Assembly (NCBI GenBank): GCA_964345215.1
Contig: CAYFQH010000054.1
Coordinates: forward strand, 1 to 11,590
Reading direction: 5' to 3'
DNA: 11,590 bases
Source of the DNA: CAYFQH01 sp964345215
Lineage (GTDB): Bacteria; Bacillota; Clostridia; Christensenellales; Aristaeellaceae
Made by a program: the position numbers and the translations under genes. This document shows positions 1 to 7,639 of this stretch, one piece after another. Each line of letters begins with the position of its first letter. Within the stretch, counting starts at the first letter, position 1. The notes beneath the pieces were generated by a model, which was not told the DNA's origin, ran no database searches, and was given only the letters and a program-made list of their open reading frames with translations.

Positions 1-2435
1 ACCAGTTCTTTGGCTTTTTCCGTTAGGCTAAGGGTAATTTGTTTATCCGCCAGCCGTTTTTGCAAATCACTAATCAACAAATCAACAATGGCGCCAATTT
101 CACCTTTGGCCAGGGGTTTATAAAATACAATATCGTCAATACGGTTTAAAAACTCAGGCCTAAACCTGGTTTTAAGAAGGCCTTCGACTTGTATTCTGGC
201 TTCCAGAGAAATATCCCCCTCAGGGGTAATCCCCTCCAAAATATAATCGGACCCTAAGTTGCTGGTCATAATAATAACGGTGTTTTTAAAATCTACCCTG
301 CGGCCTTGGGAATCGGTAATATGCCCATCGTCCAGTACTTGCAAAAGCACATTGAATACATCGGGGTGGGCTTTTTCAATTTCGTCAAACAACACCACAG
401 CGTAGGGGCTTCGGCGCACGGCCTCTGTTAATTGGCCCCCTTCATCATAGCCTACGTACCCCGGCGGAGCTCCAATAAGCCTGGATACGGAAAATTTTTC
501 CATATATTCGGACATGTCGATACGAATCATGTTCTTCTCGTTATCAAACAGGGCTTCGGCCAGAGCCTTGGCCAGTTCTGTTTTGCCTACTCCTGTGGGC
601 CCCAAAAACAAAAAGGAACCAATAGGGCGGCCAGGGTCGGCAATGCCTACACGGCTGCGCAAAATGGCATTGGATACTTTTTCCACCGCCTCATCCTGGC
701 CGATTACCCGTTTATGCAGGGTATCTTCTAGGTGTAGCAGTTTTTCCCGTTCCCCTTCCACCAGTTTTTGTACGGGAATTCCTGTCCAGCGGCCAATGAT
801 TTCAGCAATTTCCTCTTCCGTTACCTTATCCCGCAAAAGGGTATGAGCCCCTTGTCCTTCTTCGGCTTTGGCCTCTTCCTGGGCCAGTTCTTCCTGCAAT
901 TTAGGCAGCTTACCGTACTTTAATTCCGCTGCCTTGTTTAAATCATACTCCCGCTGGGCTTTTTCGATTTCGGCGTTTAGCTGTTCCATTTCTTCCCGAA
1001 GTTTTTGCACCTTGCCAATGGAGGCCTTTTCATTTTCCCAGGTGGCCTTCATAGCGGCAAAGGTTTCCCGTTTTTCAGCCAGTTCTTTTTGAACATTTTC
1101 AAGCTGTTTTTGTGAGAGGCTGTCCTCCTCTTTTTTAAGGGCAGCCTCCTCAATTTCCAGCTGCATCATCTTACGGGCTATTTCATCCATTTCAATGGGC
1201 ATGCTGTCAATTTCCGTACGGATCATGGCACAGGCCTCATCTACCAAGTCAATAGCCTTATCGGGTAAAAACCTGTCAGTAATATAGCGGTTGGATAAAG
1301 TAGCCGCGGCAATTAAGGCATTGTCCTGAATTTTCACCCCATGGAAAACTTCGTAGCGCTCTTTAATACCGCGCAAAATCGATATGGTATCCTCCACCGT
1401 AGGTTCCAGCACCATCACCGGCTGAAAGCGCCGTTCGAGGGCTGCATCTTTTTCGATGTATTGCCGGTATTCGTTTAAAGTGGTAGCCCCAATACAATGA
1501 AGTTCCCCTCTGGCCAACATGGGCTTTAAAAGGTTTCCTGCATCCATAGCCCCTTCGGCCTTGCCTGCCCCTACAATGGTATGCAGCTCATCAATAAACA
1601 GTATAATTTGCCCATCGCTCTTTTTAATTTCCGCCAATACCGCTTTTAGCCGTTCTTCAAACTCCCCTCTAAACTTAGCACCGGCAATTAAGCTGCCCAT
1701 ATCCAGGGCAAAAATCTGCCGGTTTTTTAAGCTTTCGGGCACATCCCCTTGTACAATGCGCTGGGCCAGGCCTTCGGCGATGGCGGTTTTACCCACCCCC
1801 GGCTCTCCGATTAATACCGGATTGTTTTTGGTTTTACGAGAAAGAATGCGAATGACGTTTCGTATTTCGCTGTCCCGGCCAATCACCGGGTCCATTTTTT
1901 GCTGGCGGGCCAGCTCAACCAAATCAACCCCATATTTGCTCAAGGCATCATAGGTATCCTCAGGGTTATCGGAAGTGACCCGGGTCGCTCCCCGTACAGT
2001 AGACAGGGCGTTTAAAAAATCTTTTTCGTTAATGCTAAAATCCTTAAACAAATTTTTTAAGGGATTGTCTGCCTTGGCCATTAAGGCTAAAAACAAATGC
2101 TCTACGGAAACGTATTCATCCTTCATCCGTCCTGCTATCTGCTCGGCCTCAAGAAGGGCTCTTTCCACCTCGGGGGATATATAGACCTTATCAATTTCCC
2201 GGCCCCCGCCCATGATTTTAGGCAGCCTTTCGATGCTTTGTGTTACGGCCATTTGAATGGCCTTAACATTTTTACCCATTTTGTTAAGAAGCTGAGGAAT
2301 AAGTTCCTTCTCGTTTTCAAGCAAGGCATTGAGCAGATGCACCTGCTCTACTTGGGAGTTTTGGTATTCTACCGTATATTGCTGGGCCCTGGTAATGGCC
2401 TCAATGGTTTTTTGTGTGAATTTATTCATGTTCAT
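1..2435 (-). CDS. clpB: ATP-dependent disaggregase ClpB (Hsp100), C-terminus cut by window edge
   Basis: ClpB is a cytosolic hexameric AAA+ chaperone that, in the known family, threads aggregated proteins through its pore together with DnaK/DnaJ/GrpE. The frame is open for 811 codons to the window edge, so about 50 of the usual ~860 residues are missing. Visible in order: a Clp N-domain (about 1-150); NBD1 with Walker A GEPGVGKT (210-217, K216) and Walker B LFIDELHT (E283); a Glu/Lys-rich coiled-coil middle domain (about 410-530), which separates ClpB from ClpA and is longer than in ClpC; NBD2 with GPTGVGKT (612-619, K618) and LFDEIEKAH (E685). The NBD2 pore loop is GYVGY (Y660). In the NBD1 pore loop GAKFRGEFE, Phe255 replaces the Tyr of E. 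coli ClpB, which keeps it aromatic. The start ATG at 2435 lies 6-7 nt after AAAGGAGG; a second in-frame ATG at 2429 is too far from it. No frameshift was found in the stretches translated by hand. The gene is monocistronic at its 5' end, with a CtsR-box promoter. Confidence 0.97.
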   Translation of the reverse strand, partial: MNMNKFTQKTIEAITRAQQYTVEYQNSQVEQVHLLNALLENEKELIPQLLNKMGKNVKAIQMAVTQSIERLPKIMGGGREIDKVYISPEVERALLEAEQIAGRMKDEYVSVEHLFLALMAKADNPLKNLFKDFSINEKDFLNALSTVRGATRVTSDNPEDTYDALSKYGVDLVELARQQKMDPVIGRDSEIRNVIRILSRKTKNNPVLIGEPGVGKTAIAEGLAQRIVQGDVPESLKNRQIFALDMGSLIAGAKFRGEFEERLKAVLAEIKKSDGQIILFIDELHTIVGAGKAEGAMDAGNLLKPMLARGELHCIGATTLNEYRQYIEKDAALERRFQPVMVLEPTVEDTISILRGIKERYEVFHGVKIQDNALIAAATLSNRYITDRFLPDKAIDLVDEACAMIRTEIDSMPIEMDEIARKMMQLEIEEAALKKEEDSLSQKQLENVQKELAEKRETFAAMKATWENEKASIGKVQKLREEMEQLNAEIEKAQREYDLNKAAELKYGKLPKLQEELAQEEAKAEEGQGAHTLLRDKVTEEEIAEIIGRWTGIPVQKLVEGEREKLLHLEDTLHKRVIGQDEAVEKVSNAILRSRVGIADPGRPIGSFLFLGPTGVGKTELAKALAEALFDNEKNMIRIDMSEYMEKFSVSRLIGAPPGYVGYDEGGQLTEAVRRSPYAVVLFDEIEKAHPDVFNVLLQVLDDGHITDSQGRRVDFKNTVIIMTSNLGSDYILEGITPEGDISLEARIQVEGLLKTRFRPEFLNRIDDIVFYKPLAKGEIGAIVDLLISDLQKRLADKQITLSLTEKAKEL

Positions 2436-2490
2436 GATTTTCCTCCTTTAGTGCTGCATGAAATTCAATGATTTCACAAGGAAGAAGGTT

Positions 2491-2507
2491 TTTGACTTTC
2501 TTTGACC
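2491..2507 (-). promoter_or_regulatory. CtsR operator upstream of clpB
   Basis: On the minus strand the sequence is GGTCAAA-GAA-AGTCAAA, a direct heptad repeat with a 3-nt spacer. This matches the known CtsR consensus (A/G)GTCAAA-NAN-(A/G)GTCAAA except for the last spacer position context, which is loosely conserved. It sits 10 bp downstream of the -10 hexamer, so it should cover the transcription start, the position expected for a repressor site. The inference is that clpB is repressed by CtsR and induced by heat or protein stress. ctsR itself is not in the window. Confidence 0.88.
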
Positions 2508-2517
2508 TTCACTATTC

Positions 2518-2545
2518 ATTATATCACTTTTCTTTCCCTTGTCAA
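2518..2545 (-). promoter_or_regulatory. Sigma-A-type promoter of clpB
   Basis: On the minus strand a perfect TTGACA (2540-2545) is followed by a 16-bp spacer and a perfect TATAAT (2518-2523). The expected start of transcription is near 2511, next to the CtsR box, which leaves a leader of about 75 nt before the clpB ATG. Such a strong consensus promoter is typical of CtsR-controlled genes that rely on repression. Confidence 0.88.
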
Positions 2546-2590
2546 TAAAAAACCCTTGATTTAACAGGAGTTCACAATTTTTTTACACTT

Positions 2591-2618
2591 AAAAAGCAAC
2601 CGGAAAACCGGTTGCTTT
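2591..2618 (-). terminator. Rho-independent terminator after pepT
   Basis: An 11-bp perfect stem (AAAGCAACCGG / CCGGTTGCTTT, arms 2593-2603 and 2608-2618) has a 4-nt loop. On the minus strand the stem runs into a T-tract of five. It begins 3 nt after the pepT stop codon and ends before the clpB promoter, so it insulates clpB from the upstream unit. Confidence 0.88.
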
Positions 2619-2621
2619 CAT

Positions 2622-3830
2622 TTAAGCAGTTCGTACAATCTCCAACAATACTTCCACCATTTTATCCATAGCCTCAATGGAAATACATTCCTGTTTACTA
2701 TGAAAATTATACCCTCCTGTAGACAGGTTGGGGCAGGGGAGCCCCATAAAGGATAGGCGAGCCCCATCGGTGCCTCCCCTAATGGGGGTTTCCATAGGCG
2801 TTACGCCAACAGCCTCCATAGCAGCCTTTGCCTTGTGAATAATCTCCATGTGGTCTTTTACAACTTCTTTCATGTTATAATAGCTGTCCTTCATGGTCAC
2901 TTTCACTGTGTCTTGGCCGTATTCTTCGTTTAAGCTTTGGGCAATTCGCAGCATTCGCGTTTTCATGTTCTCAAACACTTCTTTATCATGTTCTCTGATA
3001 AGATAATGCAACTCTGCCTTCTCCTCGTTTCCCTTCATCTCACCTAAGTGGTAAAAGCCTTCATACCCTTGGGTATGTTCCGGGCGCAAGTGGGCAGGCA
3101 GGCTGTTTGCAAATTGGAGAGCAATGATGTTTGCATTTTTCATCCGGTTTTTGGCAGAACCAGGATGAATGTTCACCCCAAAGATTTCTACCAGGGCGCT
3201 GGCAGCGTTAAAATTTTCCCACTCCACCTCCCCCAGGGCGCCTCCATCTACCGTATAGGCGTATGCAGCACCGAACTTTTTCACATCAAAAAAATCCGCC
3301 CCCTGGCCGATCTCCTCATCGGGGGTAAAGGCAATAGAAACAGGAGGATGGCTTGGAAGAGCCCCGTCCATCAGCTTTTGGACCAAGGTCATAATTTCTG
3401 CCACCCCGGCCTTATTATCGGCCCCTAAAAGAGTTGTGCCATCGGTTACAATGAGGCTTTGCCCAATCAAATTTTTTAAAAAGTGGTTCTCCTCCTCTTT
3501 AATGGCTACCTGACTGTTAAGCACAATGTCTCCGCCCTGATAATTTTTGACTATCCTGGCGTTTACAGGGCCTCCAGCCACCGAAGGAGAAGTGTCCATA
3601 TGAGCGACAAAACCAATGCCCTTATGCCCCTGCCAGTTCTTACCGGGGATGCTGGCGTACACATAACCCTTATCATCGATATGGGCATTTGAAACCCCCA
3701 GCCCCTTTAGTTCCTCCACCAATTGCTTTCCAAACACCAGTTGATTTGGGCTGGAAGGGTGAGTGGCAGAGTGCTCATCGCTATTGGTATTAATGGTAAT
3801 GTACTTTAAAAACCGTTCATAGGCCTGCAT
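2622..3830 (-). CDS. pepT: Peptidase T (tripeptide aminopeptidase), M20B metallopeptidase
   Basis: PepT is a cytosolic di-zinc aminopeptidase that removes the N-terminal residue from tripeptides. At 402 aa it is close to the usual ~405-410. The metal-binding set of the family can be placed: H77 (in AHMDTS, with D79), D138 (LLGADNK), E173 next to E172 (TPDEEIGQG), D195 (TVDGG) and H377 (NFHSKQ). The dimerisation lid domain lies between about residues 210 and 325, and RGGTDGARLSFMG near 351-363 is the usual M20 substrate-site segment. The ATG at 3830 follows an AAGGA-type ribosome binding site about 12 nt upstream. It is the last gene of a minus-strand unit, followed at once by a hairpin terminator. 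The 139-bp gap in front holds a possible small ORF or a weak internal promoter. Confidence 0.96.
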   Translation of the reverse strand: MQAYERFLKYITINTNSDEHSATHPSSPNQLVFGKQLVEELKGLGVSNAHIDDKGYVYASIPGKNWQGHKGIGFVAHMDTSPSVAGGPVNARIVKNYQGGDIVLNSQVAIKEEENHFLKNLIGQSLIVTDGTTLLGADNKAGVAEIMTLVQKLMDGALPSHPPVSIAFTPDEEIGQGADFFDVKKFGAAYAYTVDGGALGEVEWENFNAASALVEIFGVNIHPGSAKNRMKNANIIALQFANSLPAHLRPEHTQGYEGFYHLGEMKGNEEKAELHYLIREHDKEVFENMKTRMLRIAQSLNEEYGQDTVKVTMKDSYYNMKEVVKDHMEIIHKAKAAMEAVGVTPMETPIRGGTDGARLSFMGLPCPNLSTGGYNFHSKQECISIEAMDKMVEVLLEIVRTA

Positions 3831-3855
3831 TGTCCTTCATCCTTTCAAAGTATGT

Positions 3856-3948
3856 TTATTGGTTTAAGGCAGCACCGTACAAGTCGGGCACAATAGATGG
3901 ACATTTCTTTTTGTGTAAATCATTATCCAAAATTGCCTCCCCTTTCAT
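3856..3948 (-). CDS. Possible small protein, 30 aa, unknown function
   Basis: In the gap between the HAD phosphatase stop (3970) and pepT (3830) the minus strand holds ATG plus 29 sense codons and TAA. The protein begins MKGEAILDNDLHKKKC and ends PDLYGAALNQ. An AGAAGGGGCA stretch sits directly before the ATG, which could be a ribosome binding site but is close to the start codon. It lies 21 nt after the HAD stop and 25 nt before the pepT ATG, so it fits an operon layout. There is no signal peptide, membrane segment or recognised motif apart from a KKKC cluster. A chance ORF of this size is quite possible, and the same bases also contain a weak promoter-like pair. Confidence 0.3.
   Translation of the reverse strand: MKGEAILDNDLHKKKCPSIVPDLYGAALNQ
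3890..3919 (-). promoter_or_regulatory. Candidate internal promoter for pepT (weak)
   Basis: On the minus strand TTTACA (3914-3919, 5/6 match to a -35) is followed by 18 bp and TATTGT (3890-3895, 4/6 match to a -10), which would start transcription about 50 nt before the pepT ATG. It overlaps the possible small ORF, so the two readings compete. Confidence is low because matches of this quality are common by chance in AT-rich DNA. Confidence 0.25.
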
Positions 3949-3969
3949 TGCCCCTTCTTTTGTGAGGTA

Positions 3970-4623
3970 TTACCTTGATTGTTTTTTAAAAAAGCCAATT
4001 ACCTCATCAAGGGAGGCAAAGCAGTTGTCTACGTATGGCGCCAACTCCTGGTGGTAAGGCTTTAAGTCCGGTACCATAATGGTTTTCATCCCTGCATTCT
4101 TAGCGGCAATAAGCCCGTTGTGAGAGTCTTCTATGGCAATACCCTCTCCAGGATCAACACCCATTTCCCTGGCTGCCAGCAGGTAAATTTCAGGGTCGGG
4201 CTTGCTTTTTTCAACATGGCTGCCGGAAGTAAGGGTTGAAAAATATTTCCGCAGGCCTGTCCGGTGCAAAAACAGTTCCGCCATTTCAAGGTATGAAGAG
4301 GTAACCAGGCCCCTGGGTATCCTTTGCTGCTCTAAGTACTCAAGAAGCTCAACCGCTCCTTTTTTAATGGGAACAGGGTTGTTTTCCAAATAAGCAAGGG
4401 TTTCAACCTTTCGTTGTTCATATAAATCCCAGTAGGTATAATCATCCCTGAACAAATGTCTTAGCATCTCTTCCGATGTTTTTTCATCTGTTCCAATGAC
4501 CTGCAAAAACAGCTCCTCGGTTAAATCAATGCCCTTTTCCTTGGCAAGGGCGATGGAAATATCCACCCCCAGCCGCTCTGTGTCAAAAAGCAGGCCGTCC
4601 ATGTCAAAAAATATAGTTTTCAC
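3970..4623 (-). CDS. HAD-superfamily (subfamily IA) phosphatase or phosphoglucomutase-like hydrolase
   Basis: This is a cytosolic Mg-dependent hydrolase of the beta-phosphoglucomutase-like HAD group, acting on small phosphorylated metabolites; the substrate cannot be told from sequence. From the GTG start it has 217 aa, normal for the family. Motif I is FFDMDGLLFDTE with nucleophile D7 and acid/base D9. A helical cap spans about 16-85. Motif II is LVTSS (T108), motif III KSKPDPEIY (K141 region), motif IV IEDSHNG (E165, D166). The start was chosen at GTG 4623 because AGGAGG (4630-4635) is 6 nt upstream. The ATG at 4629 directly abuts that site, and the ATG at 4644 lies upstream of it. With this start the gene overlaps the end of the upstream flavoprotein gene by 20 nt, indicating translational coupling. 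It is a middle gene of the minus-strand unit ending with pepT. Confidence 0.93.
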   Translation of the reverse strand: MKTIFFDMDGLLFDTERLGVDISIALAKEKGIDLTEELFLQVIGTDEKTSEEMLRHLFRDDYTYWDLYEQRKVETLAYLENNPVPIKKGAVELLEYLEQQRIPRGLVTSSYLEMAELFLHRTGLRKYFSTLTSGSHVEKSKPDPEIYLLAAREMGVDPGEGIAIEDSHNGLIAAKNAGMKTIMVPDLKPYHQELAPYVDNCFASLDEVIGFFKKQSR

Positions 4624-6217
4624 CCTCATCCTCCTTGTTTTCAAATGTTATTTTTATGGCTTTCATCCCGTCTACCGCTGCGCTCATAATCCCGCCCGCG
4701 TAACCGGCCCCTTCTCCCAATGGAAAGATGCCTTGAATATTCCCCTGGCCCTTATCGTCCCTTTTTATTCTAACTGGGGCGGAAGATCTGGTTTCTACCC
4801 CTGTTAGCACCCCATCAGCAAGGGCAAAACCTCGTAATTGCTGATCCATTTTTAAAATACCCTGGCGCATGTTTTGCACCACATACCCAGGCAGGCACTC
4901 ACTCAAATCTGCCGGTGTTACTCCAGGTAAATAGCTGGGGATTACCTGCCCCATGGCCTTGGTTTTGCGCCCGACCAAAAAGTCTTCTATGCGCTGAGCA
5001 GGGGCACGGTAGTTCTCACCACCCACAAGATAGGCCTGTTTTTCAATCTCTTCTTGAAAATCAAGGCCTGCCAGGGGGTGGGCAGATTTGAAATCTTCCG
5101 GCCTGATACCCACCAGCAGGGCTGCATTGGCATTTTGCCCATCTCTTGCATGGTGGCTCATACCGTTGGTTACCACTGTTTTTAAGGTGCTTGCCGCCGC
5201 TACCACCTGGCCCCCAGGACACATACAAAAAGTATACACCCCTCGCCCATCTTTTGTAGGCTGGTGAAGTTTGTATTCTGCTGCCCCCAGCCGGGGATGA
5301 TTGGCAAACTTTGTGCCGTACTGGCCCAGGTTGATCAACCCCTGAGGGTGTTCAATCCTGGCACCAATGGCAAAGGGCTTTTGTTCCATATATAATCCCC
5401 TATTATGTAGCATTCGGTAAGTATCCCTTGCGCTGTGGCCAATGGCTAAAAACAAGTGTTCTGTTTCTTTTTGCTGTACGTGTCCATTACCATCTTCCCA
5501 TACAACCCCTTTTAGCCAGCCTTGATCTATCAGCACATCCGTTAATTTGCTCTCAAAACGAATATCAGCCCCCAGGCGAAGCAGCTCTTCCCGCATATTT
5601 TTGACCACCCGGCGCAGTATATCCGTACCAATATGGGGCTTTTGCAGGTATAAAATTTCCTCCGGTGCTCCGCAGGCTACAAAAGTTTCAAGCACTTGCC
5701 TGGTAAAAGGGCTTTTGATGCCGGTGGTTAGTTTTCCGTCAGAAAAAGTACCTGCACCTCCTTCTCCAAACTGAATATTGCTTTGTGGGTCTAATATTCC
5801 CTTTAAGAAAAAGCGGTCCACATCTTTTGCCCGTTTTTCTACCTGTCGGCCCCGCTCTAGCACCAAAGGCGGGTTCCCGTTAAGGCATAGGCTATAAGCC
5901 GCAAAAAGCCCTGCCGGCCCCAAACCCACCACCACCGGAGGCTTGGCTGCTTTTTGGTACAAAGTTCCCCCTTGGGCTTTTGCAGGTGCTATTTTTTCCA
6001 CCTCTTTAGGCAACTTTCGCCCATAAGGCGGGTGTAGCTTAAACTGAAGGGCATATACAAAATGAATGTTCCCTTTATCTCTGGCGTCAATTGATTTTTT
6101 TACAATGGTAAAATCAAAAATGGCCTCTTTGGGAACACGGATTTTTTTAGAAATAAAATGAAGCAATTCTTCGTTAGTTCCTTCCAGTGAAAAGGAAATG
6201 TTGCTTAACCTGTACAT
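4604..6217 (-). CDS. COG2509-type FAD-dependent oxidoreductase (uncharacterised dehydrogenase family)
   Basis: This is a member of the widespread family annotated as NAD(P)/FAD-dependent oxidoreductase or 'uncharacterised FAD-dependent dehydrogenase'; no physiological substrate is established to my knowledge. It has 537 aa, usual for the family. An N-terminal domain of about 90 residues comes before the Rossmann fold, whose FAD motif VVGLGPAGLFAAY has its GxGxxG at 98-103. The family signature GEGGAGTFSDGKL is at 151-163. Near the C-terminus GEGAGYAGGIMSAAVDG is the second FAD-contacting segment. No signal peptide or membrane segment is seen, so it should be cytosolic. The start was set at ATG 6217, 6 nt after AGGAGG (6224-6229). 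The ATG at 6223 abuts that site and an ATG at 6265 lies upstream of it, in the promoter. It is the first gene of the unit and its end overlaps the HAD gene. Confidence 0.92.
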   Translation of the reverse strand: MYRLSNISFSLEGTNEELLHFISKKIRVPKEAIFDFTIVKKSIDARDKGNIHFVYALQFKLHPPYGRKLPKEVEKIAPAKAQGGTLYQKAAKPPVVVGLGPAGLFAAYSLCLNGNPPLVLERGRQVEKRAKDVDRFFLKGILDPQSNIQFGEGGAGTFSDGKLTTGIKSPFTRQVLETFVACGAPEEILYLQKPHIGTDILRRVVKNMREELLRLGADIRFESKLTDVLIDQGWLKGVVWEDGNGHVQQKETEHLFLAIGHSARDTYRMLHNRGLYMEQKPFAIGARIEHPQGLINLGQYGTKFANHPRLGAAEYKLHQPTKDGRGVYTFCMCPGGQVVAAASTLKTVVTNGMSHHARDGQNANAALLVGIRPEDFKSAHPLAGLDFQEEIEKQAYLVGGENYRAPAQRIEDFLVGRKTKAMGQVIPSYLPGVTPADLSECLPGYVVQNMRQGILKMDQQLRGFALADGVLTGVETRSSAPVRIKRDDKGQGNIQGIFPLGEGAGYAGGIMSAAVDGMKAIKITFENKEDEGENYIF

Positions 6218-6236
6218 GTTCATCCTCCTTTTTATT

Positions 6237-6265
6237 ATTGTATCATGGGGTTCAGTAAAAGCCAA
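6237..6265 (-). promoter_or_regulatory. Candidate promoter of the COG2509-HAD-pepT unit
   Basis: On the minus strand TTGGCT (6260-6265, 4/6 to TTGACA), a 17-bp spacer and TACAAT (6237-6242, 5/6 to TATAAT) precede the ATG at 6217. Spacing and position fit a sigma-A promoter with a very short leader. It faces away from the -10 element at 6294-6299. Confidence 0.5.
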
Positions 6266-6293
6266 AAGCTTTCTTTTTACCCTGTTTATTGTG

Positions 6294-6299
6294 TATAAT
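6294..6299 (+). promoter_or_regulatory. -10 element (TATAAT) of the COG2081 flavoprotein gene
   Basis: A perfect TATAAT lies 25 bp before the ATG at 6325, with AAAGGAGG in between (6309-6316). The region 17-18 bp upstream (TTTCTT/TTCTTT) is a poor -35 match, so the promoter is inferred mainly from the -10. Transcription would start only a few bases before the ribosome binding site, giving an unusually short leader. Confidence 0.5.
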
Positions 6300-6324
6300 G
6301 TTTTTGTAAAAGGAGGTTTTTTAA

Positions 6325-7539
6325 ATGGCTAAAAAAGTAATTGTAGTTGGCGGCGGTGCTTCCGGCCTCGTTGCCGCTATTGAAGGGGCCAAACGAGGCC
6401 ACCAAGTTACCCTGCTTGAACGCCTTGACCGGGTAGGCAAAAAAATTCTCGCCGCTGGCAACGGCCGCTGCAACCTATGGAATGTATTGCCTGCATCCTA
6501 CCGGGGGGACGATGCCTTTGCCCAGCAGCTTTTTTTAGCCCAGCCTCTTAGTGCTGTGGAAGGCTTTTTTGCTTCCTTGGGCCTTATAACCCGCCTGGAA
6601 GAAGGAGGGCGGGTTTATCCTGCTTCGGGCCACGGGGCTTCGGCTTTAGATGTACTGCGCCTTGCCCTTGAGCGCTACCGGGTAAACCTGGTTACCGAAA
6701 CCGCCGTTACCTCCCTAAAAAAAGAAAAAAATACTTTTGTTCTTAAGGATCAAAGGGGTAAAAAATATCATGCAGATAAAGTTATTTTATCCGGGGGCGG
6801 CAAAGCCAGCTCAAAACTTGGCAGCAACGGCAGTGCTTATAATTTATTAACCCAGCTAGGGCACCGGCTCACTGCCCAATATCCTGCCCTTGTTCCCCTG
6901 GATGCCAAAATGGATCCGTTAAAGGGCATGGCGGGGGTTCGGGTTCGGGCAGAGCTAAACCTTGTAAACTCAATCAGTCACCCAAATCCGTCCTTTGTAA
7001 CTGATGAAGGCGAAGTTCTCTTTACCGCCACAGGCCTTAGCGGTATTGCCGCCATGAGCTTTGGTGAATATTTTTCAAAAGGCGGGGTGCTAACCATCAA
7101 CTTTTTGCCTGCCGCCAACATCAAAAAAGCCGACTTGCTTACTCATCTATTTAGCCGCAGGGCTTTATTTGCCAATGCCCCTGCCGAACAATTTTTTACA
7201 GGTGTTTTTCATAAGCTTTTGGGATTTAACCTTTTAAAAGCAGCGGGTATTAGCCCCCTTTCGGCTCTCTGCAGCAGCATAACCGACAGCCAGCTTCATA
7301 CCCTTAAAGAGATGATTTTCTGCTACCCTGTTGCCATTACAGGCACCAAGGGCTTTGACCAGGCCCAGGTTACTGCCGGAGGCATTGATGCGGCCGATTT
7401 TTCACCAACTACGATGGAGTCCCAATTCATTCCCGGCCTATATGCTACCGGCGAAGTATTGAACGTTCACGGCCCTTGCGGAGGGTACAATTTGCTTTTT
7501 GCCTTTACAAGCGGACTGGCGGCGGCAAGGAACATTTGA
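6325..7539 (+). CDS. HI0933/BaiN/RdsA-family flavoprotein (COG2081, NAD(P)/FAD-dependent oxidoreductase)
   Basis: This is a soluble flavoprotein of the HI0933-like family, annotated variously as aminoacetone oxidase family FAD-binding enzyme or BaiN/RdsA oxidoreductase. The real substrate in most bacteria is unknown. At 404 aa it has the normal length. The N-terminus KKVIVVGGGASGLVAA carries the FAD GxGxxG motif (9-14), followed by the family signature GKKILAAGNGRCNL (38-51). A middle domain spans about 190-340. The C-terminal segments TAGGIDAADF, GLYATGEVLNVHG and CGGYNLLFAFTSG complete the FAD site. The ATG has a strong AAAGGAGG 8 nt upstream. It is divergent from the COG2509 flavoprotein across a 107-bp region and precedes parA by 100 bp, where a separate promoter is seen, so it is probably its own transcription unit or only partly read into parAB. 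Confidence 0.94.
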   Translation: MAKKVIVVGGGASGLVAAIEGAKRGHQVTLLERLDRVGKKILAAGNGRCNLWNVLPASYRGDDAFAQQLFLAQPLSAVEGFFASLGLITRLEEGGRVYPASGHGASALDVLRLALERYRVNLVTETAVTSLKKEKNTFVLKDQRGKKYHADKVILSGGGKASSKLGSNGSAYNLLTQLGHRLTAQYPALVPLDAKMDPLKGMAGVRVRAELNLVNSISHPNPSFVTDEGEVLFTATGLSGIAAMSFGEYFSKGGVLTINFLPAANIKKADLLTHLFSRRALFANAPAEQFFTGVFHKLLGFNLLKAAGISPLSALCSSITDSQLHTLKEMIFCYPVAITGTKGFDQAQVTAGGIDAADFSPTTMESQFIPGLYATGEVLNVHGPCGGYNLLFAFTSGLAAARNI

Positions 7540-7566
7540 TCTGCCTGGTCTTTGCCTTTTCTCACC

Positions 7567-7595
7567 TTTACATTCCAGGCTAAAACCAGTACAAT
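7567..7595 (+). promoter_or_regulatory. Promoter of parAB
   Basis: TTTACA (7567-7572, 5/6), an exact 17-bp spacer and TACAAT (7590-7595, 5/6) lie about 45 bp before the parA GTG. Spacing and match quality support a sigma-A promoter, giving parAB transcription independent of the flavoprotein gene upstream. Confidence 0.65.
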
Positions 7596-7639
7596 AAAAT
7601 ATACGCGAAACTAATATGATATTTTAAAGGAGCAGTATT

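Noticed and set aside
1519..1953. A 144-codon plus-strand frame opposite clpB
   Set aside because: It is antisense to the conserved clpB NBD1 region and its product is a Ser/Arg-rich low-information sequence typical of reverse-strand shadows.
3048..3428. A 126-codon plus-strand frame opposite pepT
   Set aside because: It is entirely antisense to the pepT catalytic and lid domains, with no independent ribosome binding site or recognisable domain.
3961..3995. AGGTAATACCT and TTTTTTAAAAAA palindromes near the end of the HAD gene, considered as a terminator
   Set aside because: The first is a 5-bp stem with a 1-nt centre that cannot form a hairpin; the second is an A/T-only palindrome inside coding sequence. 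Neither has the GC stem plus T-tract of a terminator.
7543..7580. Inverted repeat GCCTGG/CCAGGC after the COG2081 gene, considered as a terminator
   Set aside because: The stem is only 6 bp with a 26-nt loop and no T-tract follows; the right arm also falls inside the parAB promoter spacer.
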